Positions 44,008 through 53,224 of a stretch of 64,000 bases of DNA are shown here, one piece after another; position 1 is the stretch's first letter, and every line of letters starts with the position of its first letter. The position numbers and the translations under genes are program-made. A model generated the notes under the pieces. It was not told where the DNA came from and did no database searches. It saw only the letters and a program-made list of their open reading frames with translations. Origin of the DNA: Streptomyces werraensis (GTDB lineage Bacteria > Actinomycetota > Actinomycetes > Streptomycetales > Streptomycetaceae); assembly GCA_014656175.1 (NCBI GenBank), contig BNBX01000006.1:62001-126000 (forward strand). The letters are read 5' to 3'.

Positions 44008-44355
44008 ATGGAGCAGCGCGAGATCATGCAGCGGAGCGTCGGCATCCTCACGGAGGCCCTGGAGATGAGGCGTCGGCTGCGCGCCGACCCGGAGGCCGAC
44101 GTGACCGCCGGAAGTGCGGTCGCCGGGCTGCTGGAGGATATGCTGCCGCGTATCCAGCTCCCCGCCGACGCCAGTGCGCGCGAGGTGGCGGAGATCGTCA
44201 CCGGGAAGCTCGGGCCGGCCATCGTGCAGATCACCTCCGCCCTCACCTTCGCCTTCGTCCAGCTCGCCGAGATCCACGACGAGGGCCGCACCGACGTGTC
44301 GTCCGCCGACGTCCTGCGCTCCATCGCGCTCCACTACGAGCGGGGCGAATCCTGA
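44008..44355 (+). CDS. Small helical protein of unknown function
   Basis: 115 residues from the ATG at 44008, 8 bases after GAAGG. The chain is helical and amphipathic: EIMQRSVGILTEALEMRRRL, DVTAGSAVAGLLEDMLPRIQ, EVAEIVTGKLGPAIVQITSA, and LTFAFVQLAEIHDEG. No membrane span or signal. It faces the PP2C gene in divergent orientation, which suggests shared regulation. I do not recognise the family. A strong terminator follows its stop. Confidence 0.7.
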   Translation: MEQREIMQRSVGILTEALEMRRRLRADPEADVTAGSAVAGLLEDMLPRIQLPADASAREVAEIVTGKLGPAIVQITSALTFAFVQLAEIHDEGRTDVSSADVLRSIALHYERGES

Positions 44356-44361
44356 GCTGAA

Positions 44362-44392
44362 CTCAACCACCGTGTGACGCACGGTGGTTGAG
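44362..44392. terminator. Terminator hairpin, perfect 13-bp stem
   Basis: Arms CTCAACCACCGTG (44362-44374) and its complement (44380-44392) with a 5-base loop TGACG, 6 bases after the stop of the small helical protein gene. Confidence 0.8.
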
Positions 44393-44464
44393 GAACCGGC
44401 GAGGGGGAAGGGATGACCCGGAACCAAGACAGACAACGATGTCACCTCTTGGACGGAGACCCCC

Positions 44465-47149
44465 GTGCCCAGATCGCCGCGCACGTCGCCAGGCGGCCCG
44501 CGCCGAACACTCCTCCCCGCCCTGCTCACCCTGCTGCTCTCCGCCGCGCTCGCCCTCACCACGCTCGGCGCCCCCGCGCGGGCGGCGGAACCCGGCGGCG
44601 CCTGGACCGTGCACCAGCCCGGGGCGCCGCGGGACGGCGTCACGGCCGTCGTCCGCCTCGACCCCGCGGACGGCACCCTCACCCTCACCGCCCGCAAGGG
44701 CGCCACGACGGTGCTCGAACCGGCGCCGCTCGGCATCGTCACCTCCGCCGCCGACCTCACCTCGGGGCTGCGCGCCGACTCCCGGCACACCCGGCAGGTG
44801 ACCGAGCGGTACTCCATGACCACCGGCAAGCAGCTCCGCCGCACCGTGCGGATGACGGAGGCCCGCTTCACCTTCAGCGGCAGGGACGGCGCCCGCCTCG
44901 CCCTCGTGGTCCGCGTCGCCGACGACGGCGTCGCCTACCGCTACGTCCTCCCGGGCCCCGGCACGGTCACCGTCGAACGGGAGGCGTCCGCGTTCCGGCC
45001 GCCCGCCGCCGCGCGGGCCTGGCTCACGCCGTACTCGGTCAACTACGAGCGTCTGTACGCCCCGGCCACCGCGGCGGGCGCGGCCCCCGGCGCGTACGCC
45101 TATCCGGCGCTGTTCCGGGTCGGGGGCACCTACGCCCTGCTCACCGAGTCGGACGTGGACGGCCGCTACGACGCGAGCCGGCTGGTCCACGAGGGCGACG
45201 GACGCTACACGGTGCGTCTGGCGGATCCCGAGGTCACCTCCGAGGGGCCGCTGGCCACCCCCTGGCGCACCGCTGTCGTCGGCGACCTCGCCACCGTCAC
45301 GGAGTCCACCCTCGTCGACGACCTCGCTCCGCCCTCGCGCCTCGCGGACACCTCGTGGATCCGGCCCGGCAAGGTCGCCTGGTCCTGGCTGGACGGTTTC
45401 GGCGCCGCCCAGCGCGACCTCGCCGCGCAGCAGCGCTTCGTCGACCTCGCCGCGGCCCGCGGCTGGCCGTACACCCTGGTCGACGACGGCTGGAAGACCA
45501 CCGACTGGATGCCCGAGCTGATCGCCTACGCCCGGCAGCGGGGCGTCGACGTCCTGCTGTGGGTGCATTACTCCGATCTCGACACGGCGGCCGAGCGCGC
45601 CGAGTTCCTGCCCCGGGTGAAGCGGTGGGGCGCGGCCGGACTGAAGATCGACTTCATGGACTCCGACTCCCAGGAGCGCTTCCGCTGGTACGACGACGTC
45701 CTCCGGGACACCGCCCGGCACCGGCTGCTCGTCAACTTCCACGGCGCGACCCTCCCGAAGGGCGTCCAGCGGACCTGGCCGCACGTGATGACCCTGGAGG
45801 CGGTGTACGGCGCCGAGCAGGGAACCGTGCCCGCGGCGGGGCTGACGGCGCTGCCGTACACGCGCAACGCGGTCGGCTCGATGGACTACACGCCGATGGG
45901 CTTCCAGTTCGGCACCCGTACCGTCTCCGACGCGGCCGAACTGGCGCTGTCCGTGGTGTTCGAGTCCGGCTTCCAGAACTTCGCCGGCTCGGTCGCCGCC
46001 TACCGCGAGCGGCCGGAGCTGGCCCGCTTCCTCGAGCAGGTGCCGACGGTGTGGGACGAGTCGCGGCTGCTGTCGGGACTCCCCGGCGAGAGCGCGACGT
46101 TCGCCCGGCGGCACGGCGAACGATGGTTCCTGGGCAGCGTCCACGCCGGTGAGGCCGGGGCGCAGCGCGTGCCGCTGGACTTCCTGGGCGGCGGACGCTG
46201 GCTGGCGGAGGTCGTCCGGGACGGCGAGGACGGCGGGCTGCTGCGCGAACGGCACGTCGTCACCCGCCGGGACGCCCTGGAGGTGCCGACGGCCGAACAC
46301 GGCGGATTCGCCGGGCAGATCTGCCGGTTCACGCCCGGGCGCGACACCTGCGACCGGCCGGTGACCAGGCTGCCGCTCACCACGCTCACCGCCGACCCGG
46401 CACGCGCCGAGACGGACCCGGGCGGCTCCGTCGGCGTCACCGGCTGGTTCGCGGTGGAGGAGTCGGGGCCGGCGACGGACGTCCGGCTGACGCTCGGCGT
46501 CCCCGACGGCTGGACCGTCGACGGCGACGACGCCGGGGCCGCCGAACTGCCCACGGGGGAGGCGCTGTCGGCCGACTGGACCGTGCGGGTGCCGTCCGGC
46601 GTCCGCCCCGGGGGCTACGACCTGACCGTGCGCGCGGAGTACCGCGCACCGGACCGGCCGGGCTCCGGGGTGCTGCGGGTCGAGCGCCCGGTGCGGGTGT
46701 TCGTGCCGGAACCGGGTGTCACCTATGTGAGCGACCTGCCGTTCACGTCCGAGCGCAACGGGTGGGGGCCGGTCGAGCGGGACATGTCCAACGGCGAGCG
46801 CGACCCCGCCGACGGAGGCCCGCTCACGCTGGAGGGCGCGGTGCACGACAAGGGCCTCGGGATGCACGCGGCGGGTGAGGTCGTCGTCGAACTCGACGGC
46901 GGGTACCGGCGGTTCACGGCCGAGGTCGGCGTGGACGACGAGGTCGGCGCCAAGGGCACGGTGGCCTTCGAGGTGCTCGGCGACGGCACGACCCTGCTGA
47001 CCACCGGGTTGCTCGACGGCTCCGGCCCGGCCTTCCCCGTCGACGTGGACGTCACCGGTGTACGGCGGTTGACCCTGCGCGTGCTGGACGGCGGGGACGG
47101 GGTGGACTCCGACCACGCCGACTGGGCGGACGCGCGGCTCGTGCCGTAG
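44465..47149 (+). CDS. Secreted GH97 glycoside hydrolase with NPCBM domain
   Basis: 894 residues; the GTG at 44465 follows GGAGACCCCC. Signal peptide to about residue 41 (LLPALLTLLLSAALALTTLG). An N-terminal beta-sandwich (about 45-290), a TIM-barrel (about 300-560) and a C-terminal beta domain follow. Asp396 in GLKIDFMDSDS is placed like the nucleophile of retaining GH97 alpha-galactosidases, and Glu445 in MTLEAVYGAE like the acid. A NEW3-type domain (about 660-740) and a C-terminal NPCBM (about 750-894, DLPFTSERNGWGPVERD, HDKGLGMHAAGEVV) come last. The retaining assignment is inferred from the Asp. Confidence 0.9.
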   Translation: MPRSPRTSPGGPRRTLLPALLTLLLSAALALTTLGAPARAAEPGGAWTVHQPGAPRDGVTAVVRLDPADGTLTLTARKGATTVLEPAPLGIVTSAADLTSGLRADSRHTRQVTERYSMTTGKQLRRTVRMTEARFTFSGRDGARLALVVRVADDGVAYRYVLPGPGTVTVEREASAFRPPAAARAWLTPYSVNYERLYAPATAAGAAPGAYAYPALFRVGGTYALLTESDVDGRYDASRLVHEGDGRYTVRLADPEVTSEGPLATPWRTAVVGDLATVTESTLVDDLAPPSRLADTSWIRPGKVAWSWLDGFGAAQRDLAAQQRFVDLAAARGWPYTLVDDGWKTTDWMPELIAYARQRGVDVLLWVHYSDLDTAAERAEFLPRVKRWGAAGLKIDFMDSDSQERFRWYDDVLRDTARHRLLVNFHGATLPKGVQRTWPHVMTLEAVYGAEQGTVPAAGLTALPYTRNAVGSMDYTPMGFQFGTRTVSDAAELALSVVFESGFQNFAGSVAAYRERPELARFLEQVPTVWDESRLLSGLPGESATFARRHGERWFLGSVHAGEAGAQRVPLDFLGGGRWLAEVVRDGEDGGLLRERHVVTRRDALEVPTAEHGGFAGQICRFTPGRDTCDRPVTRLPLTTLTADPARAETDPGGSVGVTGWFAVEESGPATDVRLTLGVPDGWTVDGDDAGAAELPTGEALSADWTVRVPSGVRPGGYDLTVRAEYRAPDRPGSGVLRVERPVRVFVPEPGVTYVSDLPFTSERNGWGPVERDMSNGERDPADGGPLTLEGAVHDKGLGMHAAGEVVVELDGGYRRFTAEVGVDDEVGAKGTVAFEVLGDGTTLLTTGLLDGSGPAFPVDVDVTGVRRLTLRVLDGGDGVDSDHADWADARLVP

Positions 47150-47154
47150 CGGGG

Positions 47155-47192
47155 GGCGGGACGGTCCAGGGGTGTCCGTGGACCGTCCCGCC
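47155..47192. terminator. Terminator hairpin after the GH97 gene
   Basis: A perfect 14-bp stem (47155-47168 with 47179-47192, GGCGGGACGGTCCA and complement) and a 10-base loop, 6 bases after the stop. Confidence 0.8.
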
Positions 47193-47315
47193 GGCCGACG
47201 TGGGCGTGCGCGCGGTCTTGACGGCGTACGCGCGAGTAGCGATGCTCCCCGAGAGGGTTTGCTGAGGCCATGACAACTCCGGTCATGGCGGCTCCGTCGA
47301 CGGAGGGACCCGCCG

Positions 47316-49367
47316 GTGACCACCTCTCGCGCCGGACGCCACGCCGGGATCGTCACACTGCTCCTGCTCGTCCTGGCCGCCGCGCTCACACCCACGTCCA
47401 GCTCTGCCGCCGCTGGCGACTGGTGGGACCCGGTCGCCCGGCCCGCGCCGGACTCGCGGATCGGCGTCACCGGGGAGCCGTTCAAGGGCACCGACCCCGC
47501 CGGGCGGGTGCGCGGATTCGTCGACGCGCACAACCACATCATGTCCAACGAGGCCTTCGGCGGCCGGCTCATCTGCGGCAAGGCGTTCTCCGAGAAGGGC
47601 ATCGCCGACGCGCTCAAGGACTGTCCCGAGCACTATCCCGACGGCTCCCTCGCCGTCTTCGACTTCATCACAGGCGGCGGCGACGGCCGCCACGACCCGG
47701 ACGGCTGGCCCACCTTCGCCGACTGGCCCGCCCACGACTCGCTGACCCACCAGCAGAACTACTACGCCTGGATCGAGCGAGCCTGGCGCGGCGGGCAGCG
47801 GGTGCTGGTCAACGACCTCGTCACCAACGGCGTGATCTGCTCGGTGTACTTCTTCAAGGACCGCAGCTGCGACGAGATGACCTCCATCCGCCTGCAGGCC
47901 CGGCTCACCTACCGGATGCAGGACTACGTCGACGCCATGTACGGCGGGCCGGGCAAGGGATGGTTCCGCGTCGTCACCGACAGCGCGCAGGCGCGTGAGG
48001 TGATCGAGCAGGGGAAACTGGCCGTCGTGCTGGGCGTGGAGACCTCGGAGCCGTTCGGCTGCAAGATGATCCTGGACGTCGCCCAGTGCGACCGGGACGA
48101 CATCGACGCGGGCCTCGACGAGCTGTACGGCCTGGGCGTGCGCAGCATGTTCCTGTGCCACAAGTTCGACAACGCGCTGTGCGGCGTGCGCTTCGACTCC
48201 GGTGCGCTGGGCACCGCCATCAACGTCGGGCAGTTCCTGTCCACCGGCACCTTCTGGCGGACCGAGCCCTGCACCGGCCCGCAGCACGACAACCCCATCG
48301 GCCTCGCCTCCGCGCCCGCCGCCGAGAAGCACCTCCCCGAGGGCGTCGAGGTCCCCTCGTACGACGCGGACGCCCGGTGCAACGTGCGCGGGCTGACCGG
48401 GCTGGGCGAGTACGCCGTGCGCGGCATGATGAAGCGCGGCATGATGCTCGAGATCGACCACATGAGCGTCAAGGCCGCCGGCCGGGTCCTCGACCTCTTC
48501 GAGTCCGCGTCCTACCCGGGCGTCCTCTCCTCGCACAGCTGGATGGACCTGAACTGGACCGAACGCGTCTACCGGCTCGGCGGGTTCACCGCCCAGTACA
48601 TGAACGGCTCCGAGCAGTTCGTCACCGAGGCCGGCCGCACCGAACGGCTGCGGGACGCCTACGGCGCCGGCTACGGCTTCGGCACCGACATGAACGGCGT
48701 CGGCGGCTGGCCCGCCCCGCGCGGCAAGGACGCGCCGAACCCGGTCACCTACCCCTACCGCAGCGTCGACGGCGGCTCCGTCCTCGACCGGCAGACCACC
48801 GGGCACCGCACCTGGGACCTGAACACCGACGGCGCCGCGCACTACGGGCTGGTGCCCGACTGGATCGAGGACATCCGGCGTGTCGGCGGACAGCACGTCG
48901 TGGACGACCTCTTCCGCGGCGCCGAGTCCTACCTCACCACCTGGGGCGCGACCGAACGCCACCGCCCGGCGGCGAACCTCGCCCGGGGCGCGGAGGCGAC
49001 GGCCTCCTCCGCCGAGTGGAACCCGTTCACCAGCTACGCCCCCGCCCGTGCCGTCGACGGCGACCAGGGCACCCGGTGGGCCAGCGACTGGAGCGACGGC
49101 CAGTGGCTGCGCCTCGACCTCGGCGCCGTCCACCGGATCAGCCGCGTCACCCTCGACTGGGAACGCGCGTACGGGAGTTCGTACCGGATCGACGTGTCGC
49201 CCGACGGCACGGACTGGCGCACGGTGTGGTCCACGACAGCGGGCGACGGCGGGCTGGACACGGCGGTGTTCACGCCGGTCGAGGCACGGCAGGTGCGCGT
49301 CGTCGGCCTGGGACGCGGGACCAGGTACGGCTACTCGCTGCACGAGGTCGGCGTCCACGCGCGCTGA
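47316..49367 (+). CDS. Secreted amidohydrolase-fold protein with C-terminal discoidin domain
   Basis: 683 residues from the GTG at 47316, preceded by CGGAGGG. Signal peptide HAGIVTLLLLVLAAALTPTSS. The main domain has metal-ligand motifs of the amidohydrolase/M19 group: DAHNH near residue 70, LEIDHMS, SSHSWMD and FGTDMNG. Ten cysteines lie in this domain, unusual for the fold and suggestive of disulfides. About 545-680 is an F5/8-type discoidin domain (NLARGAEATASSAEWNPFTS, DGDQGTRWASDW), likely for binding a surface glycan. The substrate is unknown. It could be a dipeptidase, deacylase or phosphodiesterase-like enzyme. Confidence 0.8.
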   Translation: MTTSRAGRHAGIVTLLLLVLAAALTPTSSSAAAGDWWDPVARPAPDSRIGVTGEPFKGTDPAGRVRGFVDAHNHIMSNEAFGGRLICGKAFSEKGIADALKDCPEHYPDGSLAVFDFITGGGDGRHDPDGWPTFADWPAHDSLTHQQNYYAWIERAWRGGQRVLVNDLVTNGVICSVYFFKDRSCDEMTSIRLQARLTYRMQDYVDAMYGGPGKGWFRVVTDSAQAREVIEQGKLAVVLGVETSEPFGCKMILDVAQCDRDDIDAGLDELYGLGVRSMFLCHKFDNALCGVRFDSGALGTAINVGQFLSTGTFWRTEPCTGPQHDNPIGLASAPAAEKHLPEGVEVPSYDADARCNVRGLTGLGEYAVRGMMKRGMMLEIDHMSVKAAGRVLDLFESASYPGVLSSHSWMDLNWTERVYRLGGFTAQYMNGSEQFVTEAGRTERLRDAYGAGYGFGTDMNGVGGWPAPRGKDAPNPVTYPYRSVDGGSVLDRQTTGHRTWDLNTDGAAHYGLVPDWIEDIRRVGGQHVVDDLFRGAESYLTTWGATERHRPAANLARGAEATASSAEWNPFTSYAPARAVDGDQGTRWASDWSDGQWLRLDLGAVHRISRVTLDWERAYGSSYRIDVSPDGTDWRTVWSTTAGDGGLDTAVFTPVEARQVRVVGLGRGTRYGYSLHEVGVHAR

Positions 49368-49372
49368 CCGCG

Positions 49373-50935
49373 TCAGCCCCTCGCCGCGTCGGCCAGCAGG
49401 GCCCGCACCGCCTCCAGCGCCGCCGTCCGGTCGGAGGGGACCAGGCCGATGCGGGTGCGGCGGTCCAGGACGTCCTCCTCGTCCAGCGCGCCCTCGTGGC
49501 GCACCGCCCACAGTGCCTCGGCGGCGGTGACCGGATACCCGGGCAGGACCGGCTCGGCGAGGCGGGGGTCCCGCTCGGCGAGCGCCAGGACCGCCGGGGC
49601 CTCGGTGCCGTGGCGGCGCACCAGTCGCCGGGGCGCGGGCAGTGCGGCGAGGACGTGCGGCGCCGCCGCGCCCACCAGGGGCAGCGACGCGGTGCGGGAG
49701 GGGCCGGCGGCCAGGCCCCGGAGCCGTACCGCCGCGTCCACCGCGTCCTCGGCCATCCGCCGGTACGTGGTCAGCTTGCCGCCGACCACCGTGACGACGC
49801 CCTCCGACGAGGTCAGCACGGCGTGCCGCCGGGAGATGTCGGCGGTCCTCGGCGGGGCGTCCGCGTCGTCCGGCGTGGTGTCCAGCAGGGGCCGCAGCCC
49901 GGCGAACGCGCCCACCACGTCGTCCCGGTGCACCGGCACGTGCAGGACCGAGCAGAGGACGTCCAGCAGGAAGCCGATGTCCGTCTCCGGGGGCTCGGTG
50001 ACGTCGGGGATGTCGCCGTCCACGGGTTCGTCGGTGAGGCCGACGTAGACCCGGCCGTCGTCCTGGGGGAGGACCAGGACGAAGCGGTTGGTCTCCCCGG
50101 GCACGGGGATGTGCAGTCCGGCGGTGAGAGGGCCGAGGCTCTCCGGGCGCAGCACCAGGTGCGTGCCGCGGGAGGGACGGATGCGGACCCCGTCGACGAG
50201 GCCGCCCGCCCACACCCCGGCGGCGTTGATCACCGCGCGGGCGCGGATCTCGCCCTCCTGGCCGGTGAGTTCGTCGCGGACCCGCGCGCCCGTCGCGGTC
50301 AGCTCCAGCGCCCGGACCCGGGTGAGGACCCGCGCGCCGTGCGCACCCGCCGTACGGGCCAGGGCGGTCACCAGCCGGGCGTCGTCGGTGAGCCGGCCGT
50401 CCCACGACAGCAGACCGCCGCGCAGCCCGTCGAGCCGGAGCGCCGGCGCGAGATGGCGGGTCTCCACGACGGAGAGGCGGCGGGGGGCCGGGAGGGTGGC
50501 GCGGGCGGTGCGCGCCGCCAGCCGCAGCGTGTCCCCGGCGTGGAACCCGGCCCGCGCCAGCGCGGCCTGCCCGCGCGACACCAGCGGGGTGAGCGGCAGC
50601 ACGAACGGCTGGGCGTGCACCAGATGGGGCGCCGTGCGCTCCATCAGGGTGCCGCGCTCCACCGCGCTCTCGTGGGCGACGTCGAGCCGGCCGGAGGCCA
50701 GGTAGCGCAGCCCGCCGTGGACCAGCTTGCTGCTGAAGCGAGAGGTGCCGAACGCCAGGTCGTGGGCGTCGACCGCCACCACGCGCAGTCCGCGCGCCGC
50801 GGCGTCCAGGGCGGCGCCCGCGCCGGTCACGCCCAGGCCGACGACCAGCACGTCCACGGTGTCGCCGTTCACCGAGCCGGTCAGGTCGCGGGCGCGCCGG
50901 GCGGCGGACAGGGACGAGCCGCTGAGGGGGGTCAT
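49373..50935 (-). CDS. glpD: FAD-dependent glycerol-3-phosphate dehydrogenase/oxidase
   Basis: 520 residues from the ATG at 50935, which overlaps the tetR stop. The FAD motif VLVVGLGVTGAGAALDAAARG is followed by FGTSRFSSKLVHGGLRYLASG, the diagnostic GlpD segment. RPSRGTHLVL, RVYVGLTDEP, AGLRPLLD and VVGGKLTTYRRMAEDA are all typical. It oxidises glycerol-3-phosphate to DHAP at the membrane. No glpF or glpK is adjacent; the neighbours are an alkyl-DHAP synthase-like gene and a lipid kinase, so here it probably feeds lipid rather than glycerol catabolism. Confidence 0.92.
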   Translation of the reverse strand: MTPLSGSSLSAARRARDLTGSVNGDTVDVLVVGLGVTGAGAALDAAARGLRVVAVDAHDLAFGTSRFSSKLVHGGLRYLASGRLDVAHESAVERGTLMERTAPHLVHAQPFVLPLTPLVSRGQAALARAGFHAGDTLRLAARTARATLPAPRRLSVVETRHLAPALRLDGLRGGLLSWDGRLTDDARLVTALARTAGAHGARVLTRVRALELTATGARVRDELTGQEGEIRARAVINAAGVWAGGLVDGVRIRPSRGTHLVLRPESLGPLTAGLHIPVPGETNRFVLVLPQDDGRVYVGLTDEPVDGDIPDVTEPPETDIGFLLDVLCSVLHVPVHRDDVVGAFAGLRPLLDTTPDDADAPPRTADISRRHAVLTSSEGVVTVVGGKLTTYRRMAEDAVDAAVRLRGLAAGPSRTASLPLVGAAAPHVLAALPAPRRLVRRHGTEAPAVLALAERDPRLAEPVLPGYPVTAAEALWAVRHEGALDEEDVLDRRTRIGLVPSDRTAALEAVRALLADAARG

Positions 50936-51540
50936 GGCGTGAGGGTCCTCTCCAGAATGCCGCGCAGCTCGCCGAGGAACGCCTCGGCGGACAGCTCGGG
51001 TTCGTCCTCGTCGGTCACGGTCCGCAGGGACAGGGTGAAGGACTGCACGATCAACAGCACCGAACGCGCCTGCCGTTCGACGGGCGCGCGGCGCACCGAG
51101 CCGTCGGCGTGCCCCTCGCGCAGCACGCCGGCCAGCAGCTCGAGGAGGGCCTCCTGGCTCGCGCCGAGGCGGTCCAGCACATAGGGGAGGAGCAGTTCGG
51201 GGTCGACGTCGAGGATCTTGCGGAAGAGCGGGTGGGCGACGAAGTCCCGCACCGCGTCCACGAGTCCCCGCGTGAGCAGCTCCCGCGCGGTCATGTCCGC
51301 TCTGTGCTCGGGCATGGCCCCGGTGGCCACCGCGATCCACTCCCGCGTCATCAGGTCGCCTACCAGCGACCGTACGTCCGGCCAGCGCCGGTACAGCGTC
51401 ATGCGGGAGACACCGGCGCGGCGGGCCACGTCGGTGAGCGTGGTGCGGCGGACCCCGACGGCGAGCACGCAGTCGCGCACCGCGTCGAGCACCGCGTCGT
51501 TGTCCGAACCTGCCGAGGCGTTGTGACGAATAGGCGTCAT
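50932..51540 (-). CDS. TetR-family regulator
   Basis: 202 residues from the ATG at 51540. The N-terminal HTH is clear (DAVRDCVLAVGVRRTTLTDVARRAG, VSRMTLYRRWPDVRSLVGD); the C-terminal domain is the usual helical ligand-binding bundle. It is co-transcribed with glpD by an ATGA overlap and divergent from the alkyl-DHAP synthase-like gene. A dyad directly before its start is the likely operator. The start is probably leaderless: a TACACT -10 lies only 7 bases upstream. It likely represses both directions; the ligand is unknown. Confidence 0.9.
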   Translation of the reverse strand: MTPIRHNASAGSDNDAVLDAVRDCVLAVGVRRTTLTDVARRAGVSRMTLYRRWPDVRSLVGDLMTREWIAVATGAMPEHRADMTARELLTRGLVDAVRDFVAHPLFRKILDVDPELLLPYVLDRLGASQEALLELLAGVLREGHADGSVRRAPVERQARSVLLIVQSFTLSLRTVTDEDEPELSAEAFLGELRGILERTLTP

Positions 51541-51555
51541 GTGTCACAGTGTAAC
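51541..51555. promoter_or_regulatory. TetR operator overlapping the tetR -10
   Basis: GTGTCACAGTGTAAC forms an imperfect 15-base dyad, GTnnCAC-A-GTGnnAC, adjacent to the tetR start. On the minus strand it contains TACACT, a good -10, 7 bases before the ATG, so the mRNA would have almost no leader. Confidence 0.55.
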
Positions 51556-51628
51556 GCCACGTGAGGCCGTCGGGCGACGGCATCCCTCTTTCCCGACCCG
51601 TCAGGACGGACCCGTGAGGACGACAGAC

Positions 51629-53224
51629 ATGGACATGCTCTGGAGCGGCTGGGGCGACCCCGAGCGGGCGGCCCCGCTGCCCGACGCGGTGACCGGGCTG
51701 CTGCGCGACCTGCTCGGCGTCAAGCCGCGCGAGACGGCGACCGTCGCCCTCGAGGACCTGGAGGTCCCCGCGACCCCGCTCGCCCCCGACGCCCACCGCG
51801 CCCTGGCTGCCGCGCTGGGCGACGAGACACACGTCCGCACCGACGCCGGGACCCGCGTACGGCACACCCGCGGCAAGTCCACCCCGGACCTGCTGCGCAT
51901 GCGCGACGGCGACCTCGCGGCCGCGCTCCCCGCCGCCGTGCTGCTGCCCGCCACGCACGACGAGGTGCGGGCCGTGCTCCGCCTGTGCGCCGAACACGGG
52001 CTGGCGGTGGTCCCGTTCGGCGGCGGCACCTCCGTCGTCGGCGGTCTCGCACCCGAGGCACGCGGCACGTTCGTCGCCCTCGACCTGCGGCGCATGAACC
52101 GCCTGCTCGACCTCGACCCGGTCTCCCGCACCGCCACCCTGCAGCCCGGTCTGCGGGCCCCGCAGGCCGAGGCGCTCCTGGCCGAACACGGCTTCACCCT
52201 GGGGCACTTCCCGCAGTCCTACGAATGGGCCACCATCGGCGGCTTCGCCGCGACCCGCTCCAGCGGCCAGGCCTCCGCCGGGTACGGGCGCTTCGACGAG
52301 ATGGTCCTCTCCCTCACCCTCGCCACCCCCGAGGGCACCCTCGAGACCGGCCGCGCCCCGCGCTCCGCCGCCGGCCCCGACCTGCGCCAGCTCCTCCTCG
52401 GCTCGGAGGGCGCCTTCGGCGTCATCACCTCGGTGACGGTGCGGGTCCGGCCCGTGCCGCAGACCCGTGTCCACGAGGGCTGGGGCTTCCCCTCCTTCGA
52501 AGCGGGCGCCGCCGCCCTGCGCCGGCTCGCCCAGGACGGGCCGCGGCCCACCGTGCTGCGCCTGTCCGACGAGACCGAGACCCTCGTCGGCCTCGCCAAC
52601 CCCGAGGCGATCGGCTCCGGCGAGCTCAAGGCGAGCGGCTGCACCGCCGTCGCCGGATACGAAGGCACGGAGGAGGACACGGCCTACCGGCGCGAGCGGG
52701 CCGCCGCCGTCCTGCGGGAGTGCGGCGGCACCCCCCTCGGGGAGGAGCCCGGCCGGCGCTGGGCCCACGGCCGCTACGCGGCGCCCTACCTGAGGGACGC
52801 CCTCCTCGACGCCGGGGCGTTCGCGGAGACGCTCGAGACGGCGGCGTTCTGGTCCGGCCTCCCCCGCCTGTACACGGCCGTCCGCGACGCGCTCACCACC
52901 ACCCTCACCGAGGCCGGCACCCCGCCGCTGGTGATGTGCCACATCTCCCACGTCTACGAGAACGGCGCCTCCCTGTACTTCACGGTCGTCTCCGCGCAGG
53001 GCGAGGACCCCGTGGCCCACTGGACGCGCGCGAAGCACGCCGCGAACGAGGCGATCCTCGCCGCGGGCGGCACCATCAGCCACCACCACGGCGTGGGCAC
53101 GGACCACCGCGACTGGTACGTCCGCGAGATCGGCCCTCTCGGGGCCGAGGCGCTCCGCGCGGTGAAGCGGCGGCTGGACCCGCAGGGGATGCTGAACCCG
53201 GGCGTGCTGCTGCCCGCCGACTGA
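51629..53224 (+). CDS. FAD-binding oxidase, alkyl-DHAP synthase-like
   Basis: 531 residues from the ATG at 51629 (GAGGA 8 bases upstream; a GTG at 51614 would add 5 residues). The PCMH-type FAD domain is evident: LPATHDEVRAVLRLCAEHGL, VVPFGGGTSVVGGL, ATLQPGLRAPQAEALLAEHG, YEWATIGGFAATRSSGQASA and LLLGSEGAFGVIT. The C-terminus ISHHHGVGTDHRDW and VKRRLDPQGMLNPGVLLP are characteristic of alkylglycerone-phosphate synthase. It would exchange the acyl chain of acyl-DHAP for a fatty alcohol. D-lactate/glycolate-type oxidases are alternatives, but the triple-His motif favours the synthase group. Confidence 0.87.
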   Translation: MDMLWSGWGDPERAAPLPDAVTGLLRDLLGVKPRETATVALEDLEVPATPLAPDAHRALAAALGDETHVRTDAGTRVRHTRGKSTPDLLRMRDGDLAAALPAAVLLPATHDEVRAVLRLCAEHGLAVVPFGGGTSVVGGLAPEARGTFVALDLRRMNRLLDLDPVSRTATLQPGLRAPQAEALLAEHGFTLGHFPQSYEWATIGGFAATRSSGQASAGYGRFDEMVLSLTLATPEGTLETGRAPRSAAGPDLRQLLLGSEGAFGVITSVTVRVRPVPQTRVHEGWGFPSFEAGAAALRRLAQDGPRPTVLRLSDETETLVGLANPEAIGSGELKASGCTAVAGYEGTEEDTAYRRERAAAVLRECGGTPLGEEPGRRWAHGRYAAPYLRDALLDAGAFAETLETAAFWSGLPRLYTAVRDALTTTLTEAGTPPLVMCHISHVYENGASLYFTVVSAQGEDPVAHWTRAKHAANEAILAAGGTISHHHGVGTDHRDWYVREIGPLGAEALRAVKRRLDPQGMLNPGVLLPAD

